Positions 9,731 to 20,112 of a DNA stretch of 64,000 nt are shown piece after piece. The notes beneath the pieces were generated by a model. The model searched no databases and was not told where the DNA came from. It saw nothing but the letters and a program-made list of their open reading frames with translations. The stretch's first letter is position 1. Every line of letters starts with the position of its first letter. The stretch is from an uncultured Bacilli bacterium (GTDB lineage: Bacteria > Bacillota_I > Bacilli_A > RF39 > UBA660). The DNA lies in assembly GCA_934095825.1 (NCBI GenBank), contig CAKOKQ010000005.1:1-64000 (forward strand), given 5' to 3'. The position numbers and the translations under genes were made by a program.

Positions 9731-10966
9731 ATGTGGCAAGCAATTTATTATATATTTTTTACTTTAACCCTGTTTTATGGACTTTATTATTCTTTGACAG
9801 GACTATATGGTTTTCTAAAACCTAAGAAATTTAAAATAGTACCTTTTGAAGCAGAGAAGAAATTTGCTATTATTATAGCAGCTCGTAATGAAGAAGCCGT
9901 TGTTGGTAACTTAGTAAAATCAGTTTTAGAGTCCAACTATCCTAGAGATTTGTTTGAAGTTTATGTGGCTGTTAATAATACAACGGATAATACAGCTAAA
10001 GTTGCTAAAGAAGCGGGCGCTATTGTAATTGATGTTAAAGAAAAAGTAAAATCAAAAGGTGAAGTTTTACGATATGTCTTTAAAAAATTAAAGAATCGTA
10101 AGGATATTGATGCTTATATTATATTTGATGCAGATAATATTATTCACCCTGATTTTTTAGCGCGTATGAATGATACTTTGTGTTGTGGTTATCGTGTAGC
10201 ACAGGGCTTTAGAGATAGTAAAAATATTAGTGATAACTGGATAAGTGGGTCTTATTCCTTGTATTATTACATGCAAAATTTCTTTTTTAGTAAAGCCAGA
10301 ATGACGATGAATCAAAATGCTTCCATTAATGGAACTGGGTTTATGGTTAAAAAAGAATTAATCGAGGAGATGGGCTTTCCAACTCAGACTTTAACCGAAG
10401 ATATTGAGTTTACTGCATTGTGTGCATTAAGAGATGAAAGAATTGCTTTTGTTGAAAATGCTGTTACTTATGATGAACAACCAGTCGAATTTAAAGCTTC
10501 TTGGAAACAAAGAAAAAGATGGTCAGTTGGTTGCTTACAATGTTTAAAACTTTATTGGAAAGATTTACTTAAGCACTTCTTTAAAACAGGAAGTCAACCT
10601 TCCTTTGATATGTTTATGAACTTTGTAGCGCCCGTTGTTCAGGTAATTTGCCTTGCCGAGTTTGTGGCTTTAATTTTCTTTAGAATATTTAACATTCGTT
10701 TATATGATATTTTTTCGTCATTGTTCTCAAGCGGGGCTGTATTTATGATATTAACTTATGTTAGTGGCATTGTCGTTAGTGTTTTCATTTTGAAATATAA
10801 TAAAAGAAAGGCTAAAAATCTGTTGAGTGCAATTGCTTTATTTGCAGTTTTCATTTTAACTTGGATACCAATTAATTTAGTATGTCTATTTACTAAGGAT
10901 ATGAAATGGGAAGAAATCAAACATAACCGTGGTATTGCCTCTAATGAGATGAAATTTAATAAATAA
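9731..10966 (+). CDS. Membrane GT2-family glycosyltransferase (processive-synthase type)
   Basis: The 411-residue enzyme has one N-terminal membrane helix (about 4-24). A cytosolic GT-A domain follows with AARNEEAVVGNLVKS, the metal-binding YIIFDADN, the acceptor-side LTEDIEF and the QRKRW motif typical of cellulose and hyaluronan synthase-like enzymes. Three hydrophobic segments follow (about 300-322, 335-355, 366-386). This layout suggests a polymer or lipid-linked sugar made at the cytoplasmic membrane. The sugar is unknown. AAGGAAG precedes the ATG. The next gene overlaps by one base (TAATG). Confidence 0.88.
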   Translation: MWQAIYYIFFTLTLFYGLYYSLTGLYGFLKPKKFKIVPFEAEKKFAIIIAARNEEAVVGNLVKSVLESNYPRDLFEVYVAVNNTTDNTAKVAKEAGAIVIDVKEKVKSKGEVLRYVFKKLKNRKDIDAYIIFDADNIIHPDFLARMNDTLCCGYRVAQGFRDSKNISDNWISGSYSLYYYMQNFFFSKARMTMNQNASINGTGFMVKKELIEEMGFPTQTLTEDIEFTALCALRDERIAFVENAVTYDEQPVEFKASWKQRKRWSVGCLQCLKLYWKDLLKHFFKTGSQPSFDMFMNFVAPVVQVICLAEFVALIFFRIFNIRLYDIFSSLFSSGAVFMILTYVSGIVVSVFILKYNKRKAKNLLSAIALFAVFILTWIPINLVCLFTKDMKWEEIKHNRGIASNEMKFNK

Positions 10967-11190
10967 TGTTAGTTAATGTTAATAAAAAATTAATGCTTGA
11001 TGATTATGAGATAAGTGTTTTAAAAAAATATAATATAGATGTTAGTAAGTGTGCTAACTTAAGAGAAGTAATTTTATTAGTGGAAATGTTTATGGATAAT
11101 TATGAGCTTGATAGCGAAGAATTAGACGAGTTAGATTATATTTTAGAAAAATTACAAGAAAGAAATTATTATCAAAATACAAATAAATAG
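10966..11190 (+). CDS. Small acidic protein coupled to the glycosyltransferase
   Basis: The 74-residue protein starts at an ATG that shares its A with the stop of the glycosyltransferase gene, so translation is probably coupled. It is helical and acidic in its second half (DSEELDELDYILEK), with no cysteine pair and no membrane helix. I do not recognise the family. The position suggests it accompanies the glycosyltransferase, which is inference. Confidence 0.7.
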   Translation: MLVNVNKKLMLDDYEISVLKKYNIDVSKCANLREVILLVEMFMDNYELDSEELDELDYILEKLQERNYYQNTNK

Positions 11191-11207
11191 GAAAAGTGTG
11201 GTTAATT

Positions 11208-12263
11208 ATGAAGAAAAAGAAAAATACTAAGAAAATATGGAAAGGTATTGGAATTGGAATTTTAGTCATTTTTATGGTTATTATTGTGTATCTTTTTCGG
11301 ATAACTCATATAACTATAGGCAAAGATTTTATTAAATTAAAAAATAATGTGGATTTAATTCAAAATGAGTTAATTAGTTCATATTCAGAGTACGAGAAAT
11401 CTGGGATTGATGCTAAATTAAAGGCTGATGATTTTGAAAACTATAATTATGTGGTTTTCCATACTCAAAATGGTCATCATTATAGCTGGGAATTTAATTT
11501 TGTTCCAACAGGTTATAAATTAAATGATGATGTTTTAAAGATAGATATTACTTATGCAAGTTATTGTAATGATGGTATTTTGGCTGAGATACTTTATTCA
11601 TTTTGGGGTTTAAATCCAAGAACATATCTCTTAAAATTAGATAAAAATATCGAGATAAATAAGATTGAGTATAATTATATTAGTAAAAGAAATCATACTT
11701 GTGATGAAGTAACTGCTGATAAGCCTTTAATATATATTTATCCTACTAATGATATGAATGTTAAAGTAAAACTTGGCTATCCAGAAAAGTTAACAACAAC
11801 TTATCCACAATATAATGATGGTTGGAATGTTTATGCTAAAACAGATGGTACTTTAATAGATAGTGATGGTAAAGAATATTACGGATTGTACTGGGAAGGG
11901 GTTAGAAAAGAAAAGATTGAGTTTAATAATGGCTTTGTTGTTTCAAAAGAAGATTTAATACCTTTTCTAGAAGAAAAACTAGCTATATTAGGATTAAACG
12001 CTAGGGAAAGTAATGAATTTATAATTTATTGGTTACCAAGATTACAGAAAAATAAATATAATTTAATTAGGTTCGCAACTAAAGAAGAGATAGAAAAAGA
12101 AATGCCTTTAAATATAACACCAGAGCCAGAAACTTTGATAAGAGTTTTTATGGAATTTAAAGGACTAGATGAAAAAATCACTATAAATGAACAAGAATTA
12201 AATAAAGTTGAACGAAATGGTTATACAGTAGTTGAATGGGGCGGAAGCGAACAAAAAAAGTAA
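11208..12263 (+). CDS. Membrane-anchored protein of an uncharacterised conserved family (KPLIYIYP signature)
   Basis: The likely start is the ATG at 11208 (MKKKKNTKKIWKG) rather than the GTG at 11196, which sits on the AGGAA ribosome site. The result is about 351 residues: a lysine-rich tail, one membrane helix (about 14-34) and an extracytoplasmic domain. From about residue 170 it has KPLIYIYP, then LTTTYPQYNDGW and YGLYWEG. I recall these as landmarks of an unnamed family common in gut Firmicutes (KPVIYLYPE...YPxYxxGW...YLFWEG). No catalytic role is known to me. It follows the glycosyltransferase and its coupled small protein. Confidence 0.8.
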   Translation: MKKKKNTKKIWKGIGIGILVIFMVIIVYLFRITHITIGKDFIKLKNNVDLIQNELISSYSEYEKSGIDAKLKADDFENYNYVVFHTQNGHHYSWEFNFVPTGYKLNDDVLKIDITYASYCNDGILAEILYSFWGLNPRTYLLKLDKNIEINKIEYNYISKRNHTCDEVTADKPLIYIYPTNDMNVKVKLGYPEKLTTTYPQYNDGWNVYAKTDGTLIDSDGKEYYGLYWEGVRKEKIEFNNGFVVSKEDLIPFLEEKLAILGLNARESNEFIIYWLPRLQKNKYNLIRFATKEEIEKEMPLNITPEPETLIRVFMEFKGLDEKITINEQELNKVERNGYTVVEWGGSEQKK

Positions 12264-12296
12264 GAAATAATACCTTTTAGAGGTGTTATTTTTTTC
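12264..12296 (+). terminator. Terminator before dnaE
   Basis: AATAATACCT pairs with AGGTGTTATT around TTTT-rich loop bases, followed by a run of T. Confidence 0.75.
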
Positions 12297-12352
12297 GATA
12301 TATGATAGTATATTAATTGCACAAGTAAGTACTTAATTTTTAAAATTAAAAA

Positions 12353-12361
12353 TGATATACT
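12353..12361 (+). promoter_or_regulatory. Extended -10 promoter of dnaE-polC
   Basis: TGaTATACT lies 25 bases upstream of the dnaE start. The -35 region is poor (TTAATT). AAAGGGTGG serves as ribosome site. Confidence 0.5.
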
Positions 12362-12386
12362 AAAGATAGTAAAGGGTGGTGATATT

Positions 12387-15269
12387 ATGAAGTATAGTCC
12401 TTTAGGAATAAAGTCTGAATATACTTTGTTAACAAGTTTAATTAAAATAAATGATCTAATTAACTTTGCTGAGCAAAATAATATTACTACACTTGGTCTT
12501 TTAGATAATAATTTAAATGGAGTTATGGAATTTTTCGATAGTTGCGTTGCAAATGACATCAAGCCTATTATTGGATTAATTGTTAGAATAAATGATAGTA
12601 ACTACTATTTATATGCTAAGAATTATCAAGGATATTTAGAGTTAGTTAAGATAAATAATAAAGTTGTTTTAGAAGAAAGTGTATCTCTTAGTGATTTAAG
12701 AATTTCTGATATTTATGTAGTTATTCCTTATGAATTTAAAGGCAACTACGAAGAATTAAAAACCATTAAAAATATTAATGATATATTTATTGCTTATGCT
12801 AATTTAGAGGAAAAAAAGAATTTGAGTTTGGTTACCTCCAATATACTATTTATTAAAGAAATAAGATGTTTTAATTCTGGTGATACAGTTTATTTAGAAT
12901 ATTTGAAAAAAATTGGTGATAATGATTTTGAAACCTTTAATACTGCTTATGAGACTGATAAATTGAATAATGATGATATAGAAAGACTAAATAAATTTAT
13001 TAGTACTATTGATATTAAAATAGATAAATCGAAACGATATATTCCTGTATTTAATAAAGATGTTAATAGTAAAACTTATCTTTATAATTTAGCTTTTTTA
13101 GGACTTAAAAAGAGATTTAATAATAAAGTTAGCGATAATTATATAAAGAGGTTAAATTATGAATTAGATGTCATTGATAAGATGGGATTTAATGATTATT
13201 TTTTGATTGTTTATGATTATGTTAAATATGCGAAGAAAAATGATATTTTAGTCGGACCTGGTCGTGGTTCAGCGGCGGGAGCTTTAGTAAGTTATTGTCT
13301 AGGAATAACTAATATTGATCCGTTAAAATATAATTTGCTTTTTGAACGATTCTTAAATAAAGATAGAGTAACTATGCCTGATATTGATATTGATTTTGAA
13401 GATGTTAGACGCGAAGATATGATTAATTATGTTAGAGAAAAGTATGGTCTATATAATGTGGCACCAATAACGACTTATGGAACTTTGCAAGCTAGACAAG
13501 TTATTCGCGATGTCAGTAAATATATAATTGTTGAGGATAAATTAGTTGATACTTTTGTTAGTAATATTAATTCAAAATTGAGTTTGAAAGAGAACTTCCA
13601 AAATCCTATAATTAAAAAAATGCTCGACGAAAATGGCGTTTTACAAAGAATATATAAAGTGGCAATGAAATTAGAAGGTTTAAAAAGACATATGTCAGTG
13701 CATGCTGCTGGTGTGGTTATTTCTTCTGTTTCCTTAAAAGAGGTTATGCCCGTTGTTAGGAATGTTAATGGCATTAATACAGGTTTAACAATGAATTATT
13801 TAGAAGAGCTTGGTTTTTTAAAAATGGACTTTTTGGCTTTATCTAATTTAACATTTATTCATAATATTTTAAAAAATTTACCGGAGTATTTTAATCTTTA
13901 TAATATTCCTTTAGATGATAAAGAAACCTTTGATTTGTTTTGTCAGGTTGATACTGATGGAATATTTCAGTTTGAGTCAACAGGTATGAAAGAATTTTTA
14001 AGAAAATTACAACCTAAAAGTTTTAATGATTTATATGCCGCTGTGGCTTTATTTAGACCAGGACCAATGGACAATATTGATACTTTTATTGAAAGAAAAA
14101 ATGGGGCTGATGTAACTTATATTGTTCCCGAGTTAGAACCAATTTTAAAAGAAACTTATGGTATTATTGTTTATCAAGAACAAATTATGCAAATTTTAGT
14201 AACGATGGCGGGTTTTAGTTTTGCACAGGCGGATAATATAAGACGCGCTATGAGTAAAAAGAAAAAAGAAGTAATCGAAAAAGAAAGAGTAAACTTTATT
14301 ACTTCCGCTGTAAAAAAAGGTTATGATAAGATAAAAGCGACAGAAGTTTATGATTTAATATTAAAGTTTGCCAATTACGGTTTTAACAAAGCGCATTCAG
14401 TAAGCTATGCACTGATTGGTTATCAAATGGCTTATTTGAAAGTGCATTATAAAGAATTATTTTTGGCTAATTTACTTAATATGACTATTTCTAATAGTAA
14501 GAAAACCGAAGATTATTTAAATATAGCTAAGAAAGATAAGATAACTATTTTGACTCCTAATATCAATAAAAGTAAAGAAGTTTATCTAAGTAAAAATAAT
14601 TATTTATTATTACCTTTGAGTATTATAAAAAATATTGGAAGTAATACTGTCAATCTAATATTGCAAGACAGAGAAGAAAATGGTTTATTTGAAGATTATT
14701 TTGATTTAGTAAGAAGGTTCTATAAATTAGGTATTAAGAAAAATGTTATTGAAAGTTTGATTTATGCTAAAGCTTTAGATACTTTTAAAATCAATCATAA
14801 GACTATGATAAATATGTTAGAAGAAGTATTAAGATATGCTGTAGTTTGCGATGATTTAGATCCTTCTTTAGTAGAAAAACCAATCTTGAAAATAGAAGAT
14901 GAGTTTGATGATAAAACCTTGATGAACCAAGAACTAAATGTTTATGGTTTTTATGTAAGTAATCATCCTGCTAGTAAATATAATACGAAAGATATAGTAA
15001 AAATAAATAATATTAAGACTTACTTAGGTAAGAATGTTAAAATGGTTGTTTTAGTTAATGACATTAGAAAAATAAAAACAAAAAAGAATGAAGATATGGC
15101 TTTTGTTAATGGAACTGATGAAACTGGAAGTATGGATTTTGTAGTGTTTCCTAAAAAAATTAGTTACTTAGAAAATTTAAGAGTTGGCAATTTAGTGGTT
15201 GTAATGGGAACAGTAGCAAGAAGAATTGATAAGTATCAAATAAATATAAATGTAGTAAGGAGTATCTAA
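12387..15269 (+). CDS. dnaE: DNA polymerase III alpha subunit, DnaE type
   Basis: This is the second replicative polymerase of low-GC Gram-positives, which extends primers before handing over to PolC. The 960-residue protein is shorter than typical DnaE (about 1100). The C-family palm shows GPGRGSAAGALVSYCLGI and the catalytic aspartates in PDIDIDF. The tOB-type C-terminal domain is present (KMVVLVNDIRKI). The N-terminal PHP domain is degraded: where HVHSEYSLL and TDHG are expected, this protein has GIKSEYTLL and LDNN, so the metal-binding histidines are missing. polC starts two bases after its stop, so the two replicases share an operon. Confidence 0.96.
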   Translation: MKYSPLGIKSEYTLLTSLIKINDLINFAEQNNITTLGLLDNNLNGVMEFFDSCVANDIKPIIGLIVRINDSNYYLYAKNYQGYLELVKINNKVVLEESVSLSDLRISDIYVVIPYEFKGNYEELKTIKNINDIFIAYANLEEKKNLSLVTSNILFIKEIRCFNSGDTVYLEYLKKIGDNDFETFNTAYETDKLNNDDIERLNKFISTIDIKIDKSKRYIPVFNKDVNSKTYLYNLAFLGLKKRFNNKVSDNYIKRLNYELDVIDKMGFNDYFLIVYDYVKYAKKNDILVGPGRGSAAGALVSYCLGITNIDPLKYNLLFERFLNKDRVTMPDIDIDFEDVRREDMINYVREKYGLYNVAPITTYGTLQARQVIRDVSKYIIVEDKLVDTFVSNINSKLSLKENFQNPIIKKMLDENGVLQRIYKVAMKLEGLKRHMSVHAAGVVISSVSLKEVMPVVRNVNGINTGLTMNYLEELGFLKMDFLALSNLTFIHNILKNLPEYFNLYNIPLDDKETFDLFCQVDTDGIFQFESTGMKEFLRKLQPKSFNDLYAAVALFRPGPMDNIDTFIERKNGADVTYIVPELEPILKETYGIIVYQEQIMQILVTMAGFSFAQADNIRRAMSKKKKEVIEKERVNFITSAVKKGYDKIKATEVYDLILKFANYGFNKAHSVSYALIGYQMAYLKVHYKELFLANLLNMTISNSKKTEDYLNIAKKDKITILTPNINKSKEVYLSKNNYLLLPLSIIKNIGSNTVNLILQDREENGLFEDYFDLVRRFYKLGIKKNVIESLIYAKALDTFKINHKTMINMLEEVLRYAVVCDDLDPSLVEKPILKIEDEFDDKTLMNQELNVYGFYVSNHPASKYNTKDIVKINNIKTYLGKNVKMVVLVNDIRKIKTKKNEDMAFVNGTDETGSMDFVVFPKKISYLENLRVGNLVVVMGTVARRIDKYQININVVRSI

Positions 15270-15271
15270 AA

Positions 15272-18200
15272 ATGAGTAGTGAAGAATTGTTTTTTCAAAG
15301 TCTAGGGATAAATGAATTAACAGATTATCAAAATTATAAGATAAAAGAAGTTTTACTTGATGAAAAAAAACGGGAATTTAATGTAGTGATGATGCTTCCA
15401 GATGATTTAAGGCCTCAAGATGTTGATAAACTATATCAGGCTTGTAAACGAGGAATTAATGGAAATATTAAAGTTAATTTAACTATTGTAAGCAATATTA
15501 CCGATAAAGATAAAATAATTAGTATTTTTAAGTATGTTTTAAATAATTATATAAGTACTAAGCCTTCGTTAAGTGGAATTATTGATAATAATGTAACAAT
15601 GGATGATGATATCATTATTGTAGAAGTAAATACTAAAATTGAAGAAAAATTAGTTTTAGAAGGGGTAAAGAGTTTAATTAATAGACTTAATCTTTATGGA
15701 ATTAAAGATATTAATATTACAACAATGGTTAATGTGTTAAAACAAGAAGAAATCAAAAAATTAATGGAATCTAGTCATGAAGAACAAGTTGTAAAAGAAG
15801 TATCACCAGTTTTTTTAGGAAAACATATTGATGGTGATATTATGGAAATTAATGATATAATGGGTGATACTAAAAATGTAATTGTAGAAGCCTTTATTTT
15901 TGGGGAGATTGCCACTTTAGAAAAAGAAACAATTAATATTATTACTCTTAAAATCAGTGATAAAACTAATAGTATTTTAGCGAAGATTTTTAAGAAAGAT
16001 CATGATGAGTTTAGCGAAGTAATGGATAATTTAAAAGCTGGAAGTTGGTATCGTATTCATGGTAATGTTGAATTTGATACTTTTGCCAAAGAATTGGTTT
16101 TAAAAGTTCGCAATATGGAGCATATTGCTTCGAAAGAAAATAAAGTTAAAGATGATGCGGAAATTAAAAGAGTGGAGTTACATACCCATACAATGATGAG
16201 TGCGATGGATGCTGTTATTCCTGCAGAAGCTTTAGTAAAATATGCTTATAATTTAGGACATAAGGCAATTGCCGTAACTGATCACAACTGTGTTCAATCT
16301 TTTCCAGAACTATATCATACCGTAGAAAATATTAATAAGGGTAAAGATCCGAAGGACCATTTTAAAGTATTATACGGTACAGAAATAAATGCTGTTAATG
16401 ATGATATTGATGTTGTCTTTAATAATAGGGAATATAATTTATTAGATCAAACTTATGTTGTATTTGATACCGAAACAACTGGTTTTTATGCTGGTAGTGA
16501 TCAAATGATTGAAATAGGGGCAGTTAAGATAAAAAATAACGAAGTTTTAGATCGTTTTGATGAGTTGATTGATCCCCATCGTCCCCTTCCTCAAAAAATA
16601 ATCGATTTAACATATATTACAGATGATATGTTAAAAGGAAAAGAAAACGAAGATGTAGTTATTAAGAAATTCTTAGAGTGGGTTGGAGATTTACCGTTAG
16701 TGGCTCACAATGCTAAGTTCGATATTTCATTTATGAAGGCGGCTTGTAATAAATATAATTTGGGGGAATTTAACGCGACGGTTTTAGATACTATGAGTAT
16801 GGCCCGAATGTTACACCCTGATTGGCCAAATCATAAACTTAGTACTTTAACTAAAAAGTTAAATATTCCTTGGGATGAAGATAAACATCACCGAGCTGAT
16901 TATGATGCGGAAGGAACGGCGTATGCATTTTATAAATTCTGTAAAGATTTTGATCAGCAAAATATTTCGACTACGACTAAACTAGTTAACAGTATTGATA
17001 CCGAAAGTCTAGTTAAGTTTGCTTATCCTTTTCATGCAACTATTATTGCTAAAAATCGTGATGGTTTAAAGAATTTGTTTAAAATTATAAGTATGGCTAA
17101 TACGAAATATCTTTATAAAAATGAACAGCCAAAAATTCCAAGAAAAGAAATTTCCAATTTAAGAGATGGACTTATAATTGGCTCGGCTTGTGTTAATAAT
17201 GAGATATTTGAAAAAGCCGCTGGTATGGAAGATGAAGAACTTGTTAACATGATGAATTTCTATGATTATATTGAGGTTCAACCACTAAGTGTGTTCTCGC
17301 ATTTGATTGGGGTTGATCGTAAATTTAATAATGAAATTGAAGCGCAAAATTATTTGAAGAGAATTATTAGAGTAGCTAAAGAAGCAGGAAAACCTGTGGT
17401 AGCAACTGGAGATGTTCATAATTTAACGAAAGAAGATTTAATTTATCGAGAAATAATTGTTAATACTAAATTCAACGGTAAGTTACACCCATTAAATCGT
17501 AAAGGCATGGCTGTTCCTAATATGTATTTAAAAACTACTAATGAAATGTTAGAAGAATTTAGTTTTTTAGGGGAAGAAACAGCTTATGAAATTGTAGTTA
17601 CTAATCCTAATAAAATTGCGGATATGGTTAGCGAAATTGAAGTAATTATTGCAACACCAAAACCATTTGCGCCCAAAATTCCTAATTCGATTGAAACAAT
17701 GACTGAGCTTGTTTATACAAAGGCAAGGGACTGGTATGGTGATGTTTTGCCTTATCATATTGAAGATAGATTGGCTAAAGAACTTTATGGTGATTCATTA
17801 AAAGAAGCTATAACTTATTATGCTAATAAAGATGAGGCTATTACTGATAAAGAGAAAGAAATATTTGCTATTTTGCATAAAACAATTGTTGGTGGTTATG
17901 ATTGTGTAAAAGATTATATTAAGGGATATTTAAAAGATACATTAGAAGAAGTACCTAGTGATGAAGAACTAGATAAAGAAGCTAAGAAAAAACTAGGTGG
18001 TATTATTGGTGCTGGTTATGATGTTATTTATTTGATTGCCCAAAAGTTAGTAAAACACTCTAATGATGAAGGCTTCTTAGTTGGATCCCGTGGTTCTGTT
18101 GGTTCTTCGTTTGTTGCTTGCATGATGGGGATAACAGAAGTTAATTCTTTAGCAGCTCATTATCGTTGTAGCAAATGTAAATTAAGTATTTTCGATGATG

Positions 18201-19789
18201 AAGAAGGTAATCCTTTAGGGTCAACTTATTCAAGTGGCTTTGATCTTCCTGATAAAAAATGTCCAAACTGTGATATACCTATGATTAAAGATGGTCAAGA
18301 TATCCCATTTGCTACCTTCTTAGGATTTAATGCTGATAAAGTGCCTGATATCGATTTGAATTTTAGTGATTTGAATCAAGCGAGCGCTCATGATTATACG
18401 AAAGTATTGTTCGGGGTTGATAATGTTTATCGGGCAGGAACTATTGGTACTGTTGCTGAAAAAACGGCTTATGGTTATGTTCGAGGTTACTGTGAAGATA
18501 AAGGCATTATCATGCGTAACTTAGAAATAGAGCGTTTAGCAATGGGTTGTACTGGTGTTAAGAGAACAACTGGTCAACACCCTGGGGGGATTGTTGTTAT
18601 TCCGGGGTACATGGAAGTTTATGATTTTACTCCATTCCAATATCCTGCTGATGATCCCACGAGTGTATGGCGTACTACTCACTTTGATTACCATGCTATC
18701 GATGCTGATGTCTTGAAATTAGATATTTTAGGTCATACTGACCCAACCCAATTAAGAATGATTCAAGATTTAACAGGTGATGATATTACTAAAGTACCTT
18801 TAGATGATAAAGCAACTATGTCGATATTTACATCAACTAAGGCTTTAGGGGTAACACCAGAACAGATAATGTGTGATACTGGTACTTTAGGAGTTCCAGA
18901 ATTTGGTACCCCATTTACTATTTCTTTAGTTAAGGATACTAAACCAACTACTTTTGCCGAACTTATTAAAATATCAGGTTTGTCCCATGGTACTGATGTA
19001 TGGCTTGGCAATGCTCAAGAATTAATTGCTAAAAATGTTGTACCTTTTGCTAAGGTTATTGGGTGTCGTGATGATATTATGGTCGATTTAATGTATCGTG
19101 GATTACCACCATTTAAGGCTTTTAAAATCATGGAATTTGTTCGTAAAGGTCGTGCTTCTAAACCAAAAGATCACGAAGAGTGGGAAGGTTATGTCAAGTT
19201 AATGCGTGAGTATAATGTTGAAGACTGGTTTATTGATTCATGTGCTAAAATTAAGTACATGTTTCCTAAGGCCCATGCTGCTGCTTATGTTACCAGTGCT
19301 TTTAGAATTGCTTGGTATAAAGTTCATAAGCCAATCGTTTATTATGCTTCTTACTTTTCGACACGATTTGATGATTTTGATTTAGAAGTCATGGTTAAAG
19401 GCTATGATACAATAAAAGCTAAGATGGCTGAATTAATGGCTAAAGGCTATGATGCTACTAATAAAGAAAGTAGTTTATTAGAAACTTTGAAGTTAGCTTT
19501 AGAAGCTACTGCTCGTGGTATTAAATTCAGTAATATTGATATCGAAAAAAGTGATGGTAAAAACTTTGTTATTAAAGATGAGTATACTTTGATTTGCCCA
19601 TTTAAAGTTTTAGATGGTCTAGGGGATTCAGTTGCTACTAAAATAATTGAAGAAAGAAATAAACAACCATTTATAAGTATTGAAGATTTGCAAAGCCGTG
19701 GTAAGGTTAGTAGTACAACAATTGACAAGTTAAGAACTCTTGGTGTCTTAGATGATTTACCAGAAACTTCACAATTAAGTTTATTTTAA
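15272..19789 (+). CDS. polC: DNA polymerase III PolC (Gram-positive replicase with proofreading)
   Basis: The 1505-residue replicase has all the expected parts in order. These are an N-terminal region and OB fold (to about 285) and a PHP domain with ELHTHTMMSAMDA and AVTDHN. A DEDDh 3'-5' exonuclease is inserted (VVFDTETTGF, HNAKFDISF, HHRADYDAEG). A zinc knuckle follows (CSKC...CPNC), then the polymerase palm with GSRGSVGSSFVACMMGI and PDIDLNF. Here the PHP histidines are intact, unlike the preceding DnaE. It ends in QLSLF, a likely beta-clamp-binding tail. The start follows dnaE by two bases, with AAGGAG near 15256. Confidence 0.98.
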   Translation: MSSEELFFQSLGINELTDYQNYKIKEVLLDEKKREFNVVMMLPDDLRPQDVDKLYQACKRGINGNIKVNLTIVSNITDKDKIISIFKYVLNNYISTKPSLSGIIDNNVTMDDDIIIVEVNTKIEEKLVLEGVKSLINRLNLYGIKDINITTMVNVLKQEEIKKLMESSHEEQVVKEVSPVFLGKHIDGDIMEINDIMGDTKNVIVEAFIFGEIATLEKETINIITLKISDKTNSILAKIFKKDHDEFSEVMDNLKAGSWYRIHGNVEFDTFAKELVLKVRNMEHIASKENKVKDDAEIKRVELHTHTMMSAMDAVIPAEALVKYAYNLGHKAIAVTDHNCVQSFPELYHTVENINKGKDPKDHFKVLYGTEINAVNDDIDVVFNNREYNLLDQTYVVFDTETTGFYAGSDQMIEIGAVKIKNNEVLDRFDELIDPHRPLPQKIIDLTYITDDMLKGKENEDVVIKKFLEWVGDLPLVAHNAKFDISFMKAACNKYNLGEFNATVLDTMSMARMLHPDWPNHKLSTLTKKLNIPWDEDKHHRADYDAEGTAYAFYKFCKDFDQQNISTTTKLVNSIDTESLVKFAYPFHATIIAKNRDGLKNLFKIISMANTKYLYKNEQPKIPRKEISNLRDGLIIGSACVNNEIFEKAAGMEDEELVNMMNFYDYIEVQPLSVFSHLIGVDRKFNNEIEAQNYLKRIIRVAKEAGKPVVATGDVHNLTKEDLIYREIIVNTKFNGKLHPLNRKGMAVPNMYLKTTNEMLEEFSFLGEETAYEIVVTNPNKIADMVSEIEVIIATPKPFAPKIPNSIETMTELVYTKARDWYGDVLPYHIEDRLAKELYGDSLKEAITYYANKDEAITDKEKEIFAILHKTIVGGYDCVKDYIKGYLKDTLEEVPSDEELDKEAKKKLGGIIGAGYDVIYLIAQKLVKHSNDEGFLVGSRGSVGSSFVACMMGITEVNSLAAHYRCSKCKLSIFDDEEGNPLGSTYSSGFDLPDKKCPNCDIPMIKDGQDIPFATFLGFNADKVPDIDLNFSDLNQASAHDYTKVLFGVDNVYRAGTIGTVAEKTAYGYVRGYCEDKGIIMRNLEIERLAMGCTGVKRTTGQHPGGIVVIPGYMEVYDFTPFQYPADDPTSVWRTTHFDYHAIDADVLKLDILGHTDPTQLRMIQDLTGDDITKVPLDDKATMSIFTSTKALGVTPEQIMCDTGTLGVPEFGTPFTISLVKDTKPTTFAELIKISGLSHGTDVWLGNAQELIAKNVVPFAKVIGCRDDIMVDLMYRGLPPFKAFKIMEFVRKGRASKPKDHEEWEGYVKLMREYNVEDWFIDSCAKIKYMFPKAHAAAYVTSAFRIAWYKVHKPIVYYASYFSTRFDDFDLEVMVKGYDTIKAKMAELMAKGYDATNKESSLLETLKLALEATARGIKFSNIDIEKSDGKNFVIKDEYTLICPFKVLDGLGDSVATKIIEERNKQPFISIEDLQSRGKVSSTTIDKLRTLGVLDDLPETSQLSLF

Positions 19790-19829
19790 TGAAAATTTGT
19801 GGTATCCTTATGTTAGGAGGATAACGAAT

Positions 19830-20066
19830 ATGTCAAAGAAAGATTTAAAAAATTATAATGATAAATTATTATGTTATGCTATTTTAATTTTAACTATGGG
19901 GTTAGTTGGTGGTTCCTTTTTTATTGCAGTTGGTATGAGATGTGATTCTTTAAATGCTATTGGCTTTTGTATGATGGGTTCAGTTATTATGCTTACTTTC
20001 TTTGTGATTTCTGTTGTGATGTACTTGGTTGCAAAAAGGGAAGAACTAAAAACTTTATTTGAATAG
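19830..20066 (+). CDS. Small two-helix membrane protein
   Basis: The start is the ATG at 19830, eight bases after TTAGGAGGA. The longer TTG frame from 19797 carries no ribosome site. The 78-residue product has two hydrophobic helices (about 16-40 and 46-68) and a charged C-terminus. It follows polC by 40 bases and ends at a terminator, so it may be cotranscribed. The family is unknown. Confidence 0.7.
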   Translation: MSKKDLKNYNDKLLCYAILILTMGLVGGSFFIAVGMRCDSLNAIGFCMMGSVIMLTFFVISVVMYLVAKREELKTLFE

Positions 20067-20074
20067 TTAAAGTA

Positions 20075-20112
20075 AACTGTTAGAAGTCTTTTAGATTTTT
20101 AGCAGTTTTTTG
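20075..20112 (+). terminator. Terminator of the dnaE-polC transcription unit
   Basis: AAACTGTTAGAAGTC pairs with GATTTTTAGCAGTTT (two G-U pairs) around TTTTA, followed by six T. Confidence 0.8.
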
